Positions 8,141-18,290 of a stretch of 22,844 bases of DNA are shown here, in pieces. Under the pieces are notes generated by a model. It searched no databases and was not told the DNA's origin. It saw nothing but the letters and a program-made list of their open reading frames with translations. The stretch is taken from positions 22,892 through 45,735 of the forward strand of contig NWUY0300027013.1 in NCBI GenBank assembly GCA_004151065.3. The letters are read 5' to 3'. Made by a program: the position numbers and the translations under genes. This DNA is from Larix sibirica (taxonomy: Eukaryota; Streptophyta; Pinopsida; Pinales; Pinaceae). The first letter of the stretch is position 1. Every line of letters starts with the position of its first letter.

Positions 8141-10384
8141 TATGAAATATTTTATATTATTAATGCTTCCATTATTTATTGTATGATATCTATTATCATT
8201 GTTTATTATACTTCTAGTAATTGGGCCAACATATATGCTTGGTGGAAATGAAATTTATTCTTCGCACTCTCTGCTTAAGATTGATTCACGATTGATTATA
8301 TGGCTCTTTTATCTATGTAACTTGCATAAAAAAACCAATTGATAATGCAATGAATATTAGGTATTTGAATTTTAGATTCTCTATTGTTACTCCCCAAGTA
8401 GGCATACAAAAAATGGATAAGATTCTTGGCTTCAAGGCTTGGTTAAAAATTTCAATATCAATGTCCCTTAGAGTAGGGTTCCTTCTCTAGTACTCAATAT
8501 GTATGAAGAGGTGGATATATGTAGCTTCAAATCACACACATATCACATATCTCTATCTTATGGCCTTTGGTTATTCTCTGGACAATTTCCAACTATTACC
8601 TAACCTCAATTACCAATCGCATGACACATACACTCCAAATTTGTTTGTATGTAACCTATCTAGCTCTATATCCAGTTGATCAATTTCTCTCATAATATGT
8701 AATGGGTTGATATATCAATCTGTCTTAGTGATATGCATGACAACATTGTTAGTCATTCATAATTTATGTGCATGTGGATCGTGTTTTACCAATTTGTAGT
8801 TCAATTGATGATTGGATAACAATGAATTAGTTGCAAATGTGCAACCAAACCATTCTTATTATTCAAATATCCTTACCCCAACAAATTGAAATATAGCTAA
8901 CAAATTACTACAATGATCTTTATTAGTCTTCTATTGAGTACATAAAAGAACATCTCAAGCAATATTAATGGGAAGAATGCTTTTACTTGTCAACTTTCAA
9001 TGGATATACTCCACAACTATCACTCTCACAATTAAAGGTTGAGGCAAGGGAATGGGAATGGCCATACACTCATACTTGGAATGGTCTCAATCCCAACCAT
9101 TACCATGTGAGTGCAATCCAACATGAAAATTCATATATATATATATATATATATATTCAATCATTAATGATCACAAGACAAAGTAATAGATACCGAATGA
9201 ATTTCTTGATGTTACTCAACAAAGAAACAAAATCCCAAATGATTGTTTAACGTGACATTCCCCGGCTATGCAGAATGTGAAATGATGTTGTGAAGGTATA
9301 ATAAATGAAGTTTGTTGAACCCCATATGTTGTCTATAGGAAACCATTCAATGAATAGTCAAAGAAGAGCAACACCATCCTTACCCAATGTTGCATATGAT
9401 ATGCATGGATGTGTATGACCTCAAGGGATCAATGACTATTGTGTATAGGCTAATGGAGGTGCATACAACTTAGAGAAGGTTTGTTTGTCATGTACAAGCC
9501 CGTATTTGCTTGCTAACAACCATAGTAGTTGTTGAATTCTTGTTGTTATTCCTGGAAATAATTAGAAATGTACTTAAATAATTGGAACAAACAAAATTTA
9601 GTATCCATTGACTTAAAAATTTGGAGTGTATGGACAATGGTAATCTTTGAGTTGTTGTCATTTCCAATTTGATAATGGAAAATTGTTTTTTTTAGTAAAA
9701 ATAGCACAATTACAATATGAGATTCTTCATTATAACCATGAATACAACTAACAACAACAATTAACCATAGATAAGCACCAATAATCTCATAGTTAGAACT
9801 ATACACCACAATTGCATGAAAGCTTAAGAAATTCAAGACATAATGGACACCAAATTTACCTTGAAAAAACAAATGGGAAAACTAGCTTCGAATGGTTGCC
9901 TAGTCATCATTTTGACATTCTCATATTACAGTGCAGCTCATGACTCTATGTTCATTCAAAAATTGACATAACCATGCTCTTGTGCATCCTTACTTTTTGG
10001 CTTAAAAAAATCCCCTTGTGAGTGCAATTACAAGATTATATAGACATCGATGGATCGATAGGGATGCCAAAAGTTATGACCTTTCATTTACCATTCCCAA
10101 CTCTCTTCTCTCTTACTTTCATTTTTCTTATTTATTTAATAATTTTTTTCATCTCTTTTATTTTCTTTAAGTTTTACAACTTGCATGGTCTTACAACTTG
10201 CATGGTTATTTTTATTTTATTTAACTTTCATTAACTTCAAATTTCTTTATGTATTCAGATTTACAAATCATTCATCTTTGTCTGGATCCATTTTGGAATA
10301 TAGGGTTCTCATATGAAAATCATTCATCCAATATTAAAAGGTGATTTAGTTTTCTCAAAAGGTTATATATATATATAAAGTATC
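8141..10384. other. AT-rich intergenic DNA, no gene recognised
   Basis: Short open frames on both strands (for example 8987-9250 plus, 9546-9872 minus, 10022-10234 plus) have no recognisable domain, and the last is only a T-rich tract. I saw no RT, gag, integrase or transposase motif. It may be an unrecognisably old repeat. Confidence 0.5.
9133..9156. repeat. (AT)12 microsatellite
   Basis: Uninterrupted AT dinucleotides in the middle of the featureless intergenic stretch. Confidence 0.9.
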
Positions 10385-10488
10385 AGATTAAGGTTACTTA
10401 AATCAAATTAACTTGACATAAGGAAAAAAATAAAAAAAATAAATAAATAAAATATGAGATTAAGGTTTACTTAAATCAAATTGACTTG
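10385..10488. repeat. Direct repeat pair, about 31 bp each
   Basis: Copies at 10385-10415 and 10457-10488 share AGATTAAGG-TACTTAAATC and end in ACTTG. They differ by one inserted T and one substitution and are separated by an A-rich stretch. Confidence 0.85.
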
Positions 10489-10491
10489 TCA

Positions 10492-10497
10492 CACGTG
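10492..10497. promoter_or_regulatory. G-box hexamer CACGTG, distal
   Basis: Palindromic core bound by plant bZIP and bHLH factors. It is about 1.9 kb upstream of the CARA start codon; function is not shown. Confidence 0.25.
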
Positions 10498-10797
10498 TTA
10501 AGGTTTTTTGGTGATGAGGGTAAACCCCATTTGGTAGATAAAATACCTTTCCTCACATATAGAAAGGCCCATGCCCACTAGTGTTTGAACTTGCATTATT
10601 TGCATAATAACACCCCGTCCCAATCACCACACCACAACCAATTTTAATTTATAATTTTAATTGATTTGTTTATTAGGTTGGGAAAATAATGCACACAACT
10701 CTTTAGTTAGATTATATGTTTCCTTAGAATTCCATAATATAGTTGGTGAGATTCCTTATGGCTCCCATAGTAGGCATAATGAGCATGCATGTTAAGG

Positions 10798-11004
10798 ATC
10801 TTTATCCAAATAGCTTTGCTAGTAGGGTTTATTATGTATACATAATATTGAGAGAACTGAGATGCTCTTTGAGTTTATGGTAGGATTACTTTCCTCACAT
10901 ATAGATATATATTATCTTTATTCAAATAGGCTTGGTAGGGTTCATAATACATAGTATTGAGAGATTGAGATGTTATTTGAGTTCAGGGTAGGATTATATA
11001 TATA
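10798..11004. repeat. Tandem duplication, 116-bp unit
   Basis: Copy 1 at 10798-10913 and copy 2 from 10914 to about 11000. Both begin ATCTTTAT-CAAATAG and share GTATTGAGAGA-TGAGATG and GGTAGGATTA blocks. They have diverged by substitutions and small gaps, so the duplication is old. Confidence 0.85.
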
Positions 11005-12006
11005 TATAATTGGGTAATGTTAATAATGTCATAAAGAAATTAATATAAAATAAATAACATAACATAAACCCATATTAATTTTAAATATTATAAGTAATGG
11101 GAAGTTTGCTTCTAGTTTTTGTATTTATCATGGAACTTTATATACAAGGTTAAGTTAACTCAATGGGTTAGTTTAACTAGTTCAAAACCCTTTTCAAGAC
11201 AAAAATCATCATAAGATTTGTTATTATAGTTGGTTGAGGTTCAAATGAGGATGATTCCTACTAGGTTACTCATTGTTATTATGTTTAGCAATTGAGATGA
11301 TATCCATCCAAATATTTTGAAAAAGAGAGAAGATCTTCCAAAATTTTCTTTATAAAAAATAAAATCACAATTAATATGAATATATTATAAATAAACTAGC
11401 CATAATGTTATATATACTAATTGTATCTAGGGTAGCAAGGTGCTCTATAATCCAATGTAGGGAAGATGTTGTAACGTTAAGTATCCTCACACAAAATAAA
11501 AAGTAACTAACAAAATATGTTGGCTCATAAAATAAAATAAAAATTAAAACCAACATAGATCCATCTTAAACTTGGATTTATCAAGAGGGATCTTGTTTCT
11601 CAAGGTGTAATTTTTTTTTAATCTTAAACTCAATAAATTTGTTCCCTCTCTTGTTTGATAGATTTGAGTTTAAGTTTTAACTTTTTACTTTATACACTGA
11701 CATGGATTTTTTTAATTACTTTTCATAATTTTTATTTAATGAGTCCACATAATTTTATTTTTGGTAATGTAACATTATGTTATTTTACTTGACAACATCT
11801 CCCCCATTTTAAATTGTAAAGCACCTCTTTTTTATTGATGCAATGATAATAAACATCATGAACCTCGAACAACATAACATCCAACAAAATAAAGTAGATC
11901 ATTTTACCATCCAACATACTAATACTAATACTAACATAAACCAAATATTTTTTTAATAATAATTAGCGAATAAATACACAATGATCACATCTATACTGTT
12001 ACCCTC
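11005..12006. other. AT-rich intergenic DNA upstream of CARA
   Basis: No coding region, RNA gene or retroelement motif seen. Base composition is very AT-rich throughout. Confidence 0.5.
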
Positions 12007-12012
12007 CACGTG
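12007..12012. promoter_or_regulatory. G-box hexamer CACGTG in the CARA upstream region
   Basis: Located about 410 bp before the CARA start codon, within the range of a proximal plant promoter. bZIP/bHLH binding is inferred from the motif only. Confidence 0.4.
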
Positions 12013-12034
12013 CAATAGAAAAGCCAATGATGCC

Positions 12035-12164
12035 AATCTTTTCAAAATCTTCACATATAATACAAATTAAGATGATCTTCTAAGATTTTCAAATATGATA
12101 ATCTTTTCAAAATCTTCAAATATAATACAAATTAAGACGATCTTCTAAAATCTTCAAATATGAT
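12035..12164. repeat. 65-bp tandem duplication in the CARA upstream region
   Basis: Copies at 12035-12099 and 12100-12164 begin AATCTTTTCAAAATCTTCA and differ at only a few positions. A shorter echo (GCGATCTTCTCATAT) follows. It lies 257-386 bp before the start codon, so it may double any binding sites it holds. Confidence 0.95.
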
Positions 12165-12225
12165 TTGAGCGATCTTCTCATATAGCTCATATAATAATAA
12201 TAATAATAGAGAAATTAGTCGTATC

Positions 12226-12309
12226 ATGGACGATCTAGTCATAGTCATAGTATTAATGATAAAATGGCTGTTTATCTCATTGATGGACCACATTGGCGGA
12301 ATAACCTAG
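12226..12309 (+). other. Upstream open reading frame 1, 27 codons
   Basis: ATG at 12226, TAG at 12307-12309; it ends 111 bases before the CARA ATG. The peptide starts MDDLVIVIVLMIKWLF and is hydrophobic in its first half. It matters only if transcription starts before it. No homology recognised. Confidence 0.3.
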
Positions 12310-12341
12310 GGAATATCAGCGCAAGTGTAGGCCGAAGTAGA

Positions 12342-12395
12342 ATGAAGCATATGAAGTGCTACAAGGGTTTATGTGGTAGGGGTGAAGGTGTTTAG
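12342..12395 (+). other. Upstream open reading frame 2, 17 codons
   Basis: ATG at 12342, TAG at 12393-12395; it ends 25 bases before the CARA ATG. The peptide is basic (MKHMKCYKGLCGRGEGV). Being so close to the main start, it is likely to be in the mRNA. No homology recognised. Confidence 0.4.
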
Positions 12396-12420
12396 CAGCG
12401 AGAGAACCCTGACAACAACA

Positions 12421-12640
12421 ATGGCAGCCAAATCATTAGATTTGCACGCAATGTGCAGAGGATTCGAACCCTTCAATGGAGGAATTGCTTCTAGGTTTAA
12501 TCCTTTACAGTCGTTCAAGTTCACAGATAGCATTTCTGTACAGAGAATATGTCCATCGTTCAATAAAGCTATCGGTCGTAAAATTATTTGCTCTGTATCA
12601 ACGACTTCGGATTTCGCTCGCGATAATGTCATAAGCACCG
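12421..12640 (+). CDS. CARA: CARA exon 1: plastid transit peptide of carbamoyl-phosphate synthase small subunit
   Basis: Encodes residues 1-73 plus the first base of codon 74. The protein is the glutamine-using subunit of plastid carbamoyl-phosphate synthase, which feeds arginine and pyrimidine synthesis. This exon is almost entirely targeting sequence: rich in Ser, Arg and Lys, few acidic residues, starting MAAKSLDLHAMC, with a possible cleavage site near Ile-Ile-Cys-Ser (residues 55-58). The ATG at 12421 is chosen because AACAACAATGGC is an excellent plant start context and the frame has no earlier in-frame ATG. The exon ends at CACCG|GTATGC, a good donor. Joining to exon 2 at 20395 makes codon 74 GTG (Val) and keeps the frame open. 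Exon 1 alone has no family signature; the call rests on the exact join to exon 2. Confidence 0.8.
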
Positions 12641-12980
12641 GTATGCCATTATTCTTCATTTTAAGCCTTTGCAGATGCTCTTAAATGCGATCATTATTAT
12701 TATTATAATGTTTTTTTATCTGCTGCTTATTTTTGGGTTTTGTGAGTGGTTGATTTATATGCTGCAAACTAAATTATAGCAGCAGATGAAGTTAGTCTTA
12801 CTTAAAATTTGCAAGTAAAGTGGGATTAAAGAAAATGAATGAACTTTCTCATGCTTGGACATTTAGTTTTCTATCAGGGTTTATGATATTTGTTTGTTCT
12901 CTTTCTCTTTCACTTGATTATTAAAAAAAAAAGACTGAAACTACGGTTTAGCGGCTAAGATCTTTTTGCTCTGTAGTCAA

Positions 12981-13200
12981 TGTGACGGCCTCAGTTTACA
13001 ATTCCTCTGGGTCATGCTAATCTGTTGGACCGTCTTATTGGAAACCGTGGTAAACAGATTACACGGAATGCTTCTCATTTTTACCCCAGGTCACGGGACC
13101 GCTATGAGTGAAAATCATAAGCAGATAAACCATGATGACCAACAGTTCATGAACGGCCAGTGTCGACCTCCCTGGCCACGGTGAGAATGTGGGTAGCTAC
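12981..13200. other. GC-richer segment in intron 1, origin unknown
   Basis: About half G+C against roughly a third around it. A 40-codon + strand open frame (12986-13111) contains NLLDRLIGNRGKQITRN, and another frame runs from 12966 to 13184. I do not recognise either. It could be a captured exon fragment, an unused exon or a piece of an unfamiliar repeat. Confidence 0.35.
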
Positions 13201-13921
13201 TAAGTGCATGTTATTTTGAGCCCTGAGCTTTGCCAGCTCAAAATCAAAATCTAACCATTTTACAGAATAACTTAAAGTACATTGACAAGTACTTGAGCTC
13301 CCCAAATTGGTTGAATAAACATTACAGCGGTTTCAATAGTTCTTCAATAAACAATTCAATGTGAGTCTTCCAGAATCGTATCATAGTTTCTTAGCTGGTG
13401 CAAGCAAGTCATTGGCTTATAACTGATAGATTAAAACTAAATATCGCAGAGTAATTTTACATTCTTCCAATTTCTTACCATGGTCAGTGCTTGTAATTTA
13501 CAAACAGTAAATTGTTTTGAACTTAATTTTGTTCCAGAGAAAATAAGCGTAATTTCTATTCATAGCTTAATTACGTGTTTTAGGTGCTCACAGCAGTTGT
13601 GCATAGATCATATGCAGTTATATCAATATCTTTCAACTTCAAGACTCAGTCTTCCTCTACAACTGACTTCTACTTTAGCAAACTGAAAGCAAAACCTCCA
13701 GCTACAAAATGTCTCACAATTAAATGTTCTTTGACATAGTTGTACCCAGTTTCCCGAGCATTATACAGATTCAAAAACTGACTTATACTTTTCCAAGACA
13801 AAAATGCATATATCCTATACATCTGCATCCTTCTAAAAAAACATCATAAAACAGAGTGTGAAGATAAAGAGAGGATTCCATCCAAGGATTCCTCCAGAAT
13901 CATGTCACCAGCTTCAATCTG

Positions 13922-14290
13922 TTAGCCCTCCTTTGAGAGCCCATCAGCCACTGTGTTTAATTATCTGATACTATAATTATATGAGACAGTTTGAAAAAGT
14001 GTTGATGATGCTTTTAACTGGCTAGCTAGAGGCCTGAGTTGAACATTTTGAATCTGATTATTCCTTATCATTCAGCTAATAACAAGTGACAAGTCCCCTT
14101 AAATCTGTAAACAATCAATCTCTTTCTCATTGATAATTTAAGAAGACATCTTAATGCCATCAGCTCAGCTAAGTTACAATTAGAACCTGTGCCCAGACCT
14201 GCTTTAACTTAATAAAGTGACTATCTGAGATATACAGAACACTTCCTGCACTACAAAAGTCAGGTGGACCTTGCTTGGCGCAATCAAAGA
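13922..14290 (-). pseudogene. LINE ORF2 C-terminal RNase H remnant
   Basis: RNase H would remove the RNA strand during LINE copying. On the minus strand: L-A-E-L-M-A-L-R-C-L-L-K at about 14150-14185 (the Glu of the T/N-x-A-E-L motif), then G-D-L-S-L-V-I at about 14085-14105 (the Asp of E-G-D-S), and ADGLSKEG ending at 13925 (the final D of the A-D-x-L-A motif), followed by a stop at 13922-13924. The motifs lie in order and at normal distances but in shifted frames. The RNase H domain places this LINE in the plant L1 group that acquired one. Confidence 0.7.
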
Positions 14291-14529
14291 AACCCCATGG
14301 CAATGCTTTGTCAAGCATCAACTCCCCAATTTGCCTTGGAGCTCTTTCCTTTATCTCTAACTTGCAACCTTGAAATACTCCATTTATTTATGAGAATACT
14401 TGAAAAGTTGTCCTCTGTTTATCATTATGTAAACTATCATTGTGAGTAAGCCAGATATCTCAAAGGATCAGATAAGGTATGTTCTCAAAGCCTTTACTCC
14501 TTTTTCCTAAACCAACTTCTAAATACTGT

Positions 14530-14965
14530 TCAACAGATGGGCCAACCCATACATTTGAGGTACCTGTCAATTTCTCTGCATCCTTCTAGATTTGTTAAGC
14601 ATATGGACATTGGATCATTAAATGTCCAAGTTTTCTCCTGCTCCCTTGCATGGATAGCATATTGTTGGTCCATTCTTGCCCCTTTTTTGCAGCATCTCCC
14701 TAGTTGGAACACTATTTTGAAGAGCCAACCATTAGAAAATCCTGCTTTTCTTAGGAGCCTTAGTTTTTCATAGCTTAGACCACCACCAAACCTCTGCTTG
14801 TTCTTCACTAGAAATGATTACCTTATAACCTAGTCTGGCAAAATACCTCTCAGAAGCCTTATCTTGTGCCCATGCTAGTGTTTTTGCCTCATCGTTAAGC
14901 CTTATATGACACTTTGTTAACTCGGCCACTAATAAATTCCAGCTAACTTCCCTTTCCCCTTCCAA
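14530..14965 (-). pseudogene. LINE ORF2 zf-RVT region remnant
   Basis: The zf-RVT domain is a Cys/His-rich segment found after RT in plant LINEs. Here the minus strand reads A-E-V-W-W-W-S-K-L, then K-T-K-A-P-K-K-S-W-I-F-Q-W-L-A-L (about 14720-14770), and M-L-Q-K-R-G-K-N-G-P-T-I-C with a following Cys (about 14650-14690). That matches the family's W-x-L-K-x-P-K and L-x-x-R-G shape. A stop and frame change split it near 14770. Confidence 0.7.
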
Positions 14966-15360
14966 GTCCTTTTATTGAGCTGATCTCCATCTTTGTGACT
15001 AGATAGAGTTGGAAGAAATATCCTCAACTTGATTTAAATAATAATAGCCTTGACCATGTAACTATGCTAAGTCATTAGGAGGTAATAAGACTACATTACC
15101 ACACCCCAAGATAGGATCAACACCTAATCTTGTTCCCCATTCCCCACCATTCAGGCCAAATTGCTTCTAATAATGGGAAAATCCAGAACTAAAGCCTTCC
15201 ATTGATTTGACACATCCTTTATATTCTTCCTGTGATTTCTAATCTATCCAAGAATGTACTTTTGCTCAATCACATTCTTCCACAAACTCTCTTTAATCAA
15301 CAAATTCCACCTACTTCTGGCAGCTAAAGATTTCCCAAACAAGTGAATGTGTTTTAAACG

Positions 15361-15851
15361 TCAATTGCCCATATCCTTTGGTTTCATTATATCTAACCTT
15401 TCAGCTAGATGAATCCCTTGATTCCTATTTTTACCTCCCCATAAAAAATTGAAACACACTTTCCTAAATCTTTCAAGAACATATTTTGGAATAAAAGCAA
15501 GTGAATGCCAATACACATGGATAGCTTCCAATATAGACTTAACTAGAGTTACCCTTTCACCCCTTGAAATCCATCTATTACACCAATGGATAATTTTACC
15601 CTCAATCCTTTCAATTAGCCGCCCCCAATCTCTTTTGCCACAACCATCAGGCTTAAGGATGAAGCCCAAGTACTTGAAGCCTTCCTGTAAAGCAAAGCTA
15701 TGTCGGGAAATAGAGTAGCCAACATTTGTTCCACTTCCTCCCCCATACCATTGAAGTCAAATGTAGATTTCTGAGCATTCACCTCTATCTCAGTAGCCAC
15801 AGAAAGTGTTACGTTTCTCTTCGAACTTTCTAGCTTCCCTTTTAGATCCAT
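15361..15851 (-). pseudogene. LINE ORF2 post-RT (thumb/connection) remnant
   Basis: On the minus strand from about 15670: G-F-I-L-K-P, R-D-W-G-R-L-I-E-R-I-E, H-W-C-N-R-W-I-S-R-G-E-R-V-T-L-V-K, L-E-A-I-H-V-Y-W, and C-F-N-F-L-W-G-G. These are the standard words after the RT core of plant LINEs. The part up to 15851 joins it to the RT catalytic box in another frame. Confidence 0.8.
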
Positions 15852-16522
15852 TTAAAAACAACCAAAATTTCATCTACAAATAAAGGGCGTGTTAATAGTA
15901 CAAAACCTATCTTTATACCTTGGATATTACCTTTCCTTTTTGCTTCCATGACAACCCTACTCAAACCCTTAGCTACCAAGAGGAACAACAGGGAGGGTAA
16001 AGGACATCCCTCTCTTAATCCTCTAGATGGCTTGGAAAAGATAGGTGCTGTCCCATGAATCAATATAGCAAAAGTCGTAGTGGTGACACATCCCATGATC
16101 CAATTCACAATAGAGATATTAAACCCTGCATGAATCACATCTTAAATATAACCATTTTGTTTTGTCATAGTCCTTTGACAAGTCTTACTTTATAACCATT
16201 GTTGGCTGCTTTTAACCCTTAATGAAATGTAGCCCCTCTTGTGCACTACCAATAGCCTCATGAATTTGCTTGCCTTCCAAAAACCCAAAAATATTATGGT
16301 GAGATCACTCATGAGAGCACACTTTTAATTCGCATAACTAGTACCTTTGCTATTATTTTATAAATATAATTACAAAGTGAGATGGGCTTGAAATCATCAA
16401 AAGAGACAGGTTTTTCTTTCTTTGGAATAAGAACAATACATGTTGCATTAAAGCACCCATGCACCTTGTTAGAAGGTGAAGTCAATATCCAGATCTTCGA
16501 TATTCTCTTGCAGAGTGGTGCA
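15852..16522 (-). pseudogene. LINE ORF2 reverse transcriptase core remnant
   Basis: Minus-strand order: N-A-T-C-I-V-L-I-P-K-K and FKPISLCNYIYKIIAKVL (about 16330-16450), a G-F-L-E-G-K-Q-I-H-E-A-I box, D-L-S-K-D-Y-D-K-T-K-W (motif A, about 16150-16185), W-I-M-G-C-V, P-S-R-G-L-R-E-G-C-P-L (motif B) and FVDE (motif C, 15869-15880). The catalytic Asp of motif A survives, but motif C reads Asp-Glu where Asp-Asp is required. At least three frame changes or stops lie in between. The solo LTR at 16523-16833 separates the core from the upstream linker. Confidence 0.85.
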
Positions 16523-16833
16523 TGGTTATCCTCACTCACACGCTAGGGGGTCGACCAACTTCCCCTCTTGGGGGTTTGCCTTTGAGGTGAAAATTTCGAT
16601 AACCTTCTAGTGTATCATGGTTCCTTTTGGAACCCTCTTATGTATTCTATAAAAGAGAAATGACCCTTGGCATTTTTGTATAAGAAAGCATTGCAATTTT
16701 TTTTGCCAACTAATAATAAGATTCGAAGCTTTCATTGCCCGTGGTTTTACTTATGCAAAAATAGTAAGGTTTCCACGTAAATGTTGTGTTTTATTGTTAT
16801 TGTTGCTTGCTTGTCTTCAATATTTTGATAACA
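16523..16833 (+). mobile_element. Solo copia-type LTR inserted in the LINE
   Basis: Starts TGGTTATC and ends GATAACA, nearly inverse ends. It has a strong TATA box (TATAAAAG, 16648-16655) and, near the right end, GGTTTCCACGTAAATGTTG, a block typical of the last part of plant copia LTRs. LINE coding similarity stops on both sides of it. No primer-binding site, internal region or second LTR is present, so it looks like a solo LTR. I did not find a convincing 5-bp target-site duplication (GTGCA against TAGCT), so the ends may be off by a few bases or mutated. Confidence 0.55.
16648..16655 (+). promoter_or_regulatory. TATA box of the solo LTR
   Basis: TATAAAAG, a strong plant TATA match, in the same orientation as CARA and deep inside its first intron. 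It could in principle start a sense transcript there. Confidence 0.4.
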
Positions 16834-16839
16834 TAGCTT

Positions 16840-17690
16840 GCCAGAGCTCATCATTTATTCTATAACCCTTATTAAGTCTTCTTCAACTAGCTCAAGAAAC
16901 CAAGGAAGAATTTAATAGTCCACTCATCAGAGCATGGACTCTTATCTTTTTTAAAAGAAGACAACATGACCCTTAACTCCTCCTTTGGGACTTCTTCTAA
17001 AAGATTCACATTCTGCTCTTCAATGACAAATCTAGGAAAGAAGGATGTTGATTTGACAATTTATTAAATGTTCACACGCTCAGGATCTTTGTAAATATTT
17101 TGAAAATGTCTAAACCCTATTCCAACCATCTCAATATGGCTTCTTACCTATGACCACTCTTCATCTTTTATTTTCAAGATCATGTGTCTTCTCTTCCTAT
17201 AATTTGCAAATTGATGAAAGAATTTTGTATTCTCATCACCATACTCAAGCCAGAATGCCCCGCTCTTTAGTCTTCACTTAGCTTCTTTGCTTGCCATCAT
17301 TCTCCTTACCTTACTTTCCAACTCTTTCATTCTCATTCTTTCTTCTTCATTAAAACTCCCCCTTACATTATTCTTATGAATCTCATTTATCTTCTCCTCG
17401 ATGTCCTTTAAAACCTTATCTCAAGATTTGTTTCTTTCTGCAACCCAATCCACCACTTTAACCTTAATATATTTCATAGCTTCTGCAAATTGTACATAGG
17501 TTGGAGTTCCCAATCTACTATCAAATTCTCCCCATCCTTTTTGAATCAAATTCTAAAACTCCTCCTTCAAGCAACTAGAGTTAAATTTGAAAGGAGATGA
17601 GAACATGTTATTATTTAACTCTAATTGAAGGAAGGCATGACTATGATTTGAACCTTCACCACTTCCAACCCATGATCTAGATCTATCCAC
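16840..17690 (-). pseudogene. LINE ORF2 linker between endonuclease and RT
   Basis: On the minus strand: a charged segment with I-E-E-K-I-N-E-I-H-K-N-N (about 17380-17410) and the family-typical F-W-L-E-Y-G-D-E-N-T-K-F-F-H (about 17220-17260). An acidic region with E-E-V-P-K-E-E-L follows (about 16990), leading to the RT. Interrupted by stops. Confidence 0.7.
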
Positions 17691-18290
17691 CTATAAGATA
17701 GTGGTTAAAAATCTATCTAGATGCTTCAAAACACCATCATTCTCCAATCTATTATTCCTCCAGTTTGGAGTAATATTGACTTGTTCAACATCAATAAAAC
17801 CTACTTGCTCAAAATTGTGTTTGGAAAAATCCCCTAATCTATCCACTTTTGCCAAAGGTCCCCAAATCTTTAACCCGTTCCAAGTAAAATTCAAATCTCC
17901 ACGAGTAACTACAAACTCTTCCTCAAAGACATCAAGATATTTCCCAAAAACCTCTGTTTATCATCATATGGCCCATATACGTTTAGAGAAGAAATAGTGA
18001 TGCCCTAGGCACACATTTCAAATGTTGTACATAAACGATACAACATAATAAATACTAGCCAGATATGCACTAGATCTCCACCCAGTGACAATACTCCTCG
18101 AGTTACTAAAAGCATCAATAACAACAAAATCCTATTTCTTTAATCAAGATTTCAATGGCCCAACAATCTTTTCCCCACTCATGGTTTCTTGAAAAATAGG
18201 ATATCTAGCTTCTCAATCTCAACAAGTTGGTCGGGCTAGCTTCTTGAAGGGGTTGTCTAGCCATCTAATGTTCAAGGACATGATAATCAT
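17691..18290 (-). pseudogene. LINE ORF2 AP endonuclease remnant
   Basis: This domain would nick target DNA to prime LINE copying. ORF2 appears to start at the minus-strand ATG with its first base at 18290: M-I-M-S-L-N-I-R-W-L-D-N-P-F, which matches the L-S-W-N-x-R-G-L opening with the metal-site Asn kept. F-Q-E-T-M (catalytic Glu) and I-V-T-G-W-R-S-S follow. The end (17691-17894) reads through W-R-N-N-R to H-L-D-R-F-L, the usual close of the domain. Stops and frame changes break it in at least four places. Confidence 0.75.

Larger units (their letters stand above)
12165..12420 (+). promoter_or_regulatory. Probable core promoter and 5' leader of CARA
   Basis: A weak TATA-like stretch (CATATAATAATAATAATAAT, about 12189-12208) is followed by less AT-rich DNA typical of a leader. 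The last bases before the ATG are CCTGACAACAACA, a CAA-rich context favourable for plant translation. The transcription start is not visible from sequence, so the leader length is unknown. Two upstream ATG frames lie in it. Confidence 0.5.

Noticed and set aside
9546-9872. Minus-strand open frame of 108 codons
   Set aside because: No recognisable motif, AT-driven composition and no promoter or splice context. Likely chance.
10022-10234. Open frame encoding a hydrophobic, membrane-like 70-residue peptide
   Set aside because: It comes from a T-rich low-complexity tract; any T-rich frame gives Phe, Leu and Ile. No start context, domain or neighbour supports a gene.
8141-12000. Continuation of the gypsy element (RNase H, integrase, 3' LTR) right of the miniature element
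   Set aside because: No RT palm, RNase H or integrase motif was found in any frame, and no match to the probable 5' LTR was seen.
12373-12420. Extending CARA upstream of 12421
   Set aside because: The frame is open upstream but begins with GTG, not ATG. The ATG at 12421 has an ideal plant context.
12369-12659. Minus-strand open frame over CARA exon 1
   Set aside because: A shadow of the real exon; no family likeness, and the plus strand explains the region through an exact splice join.
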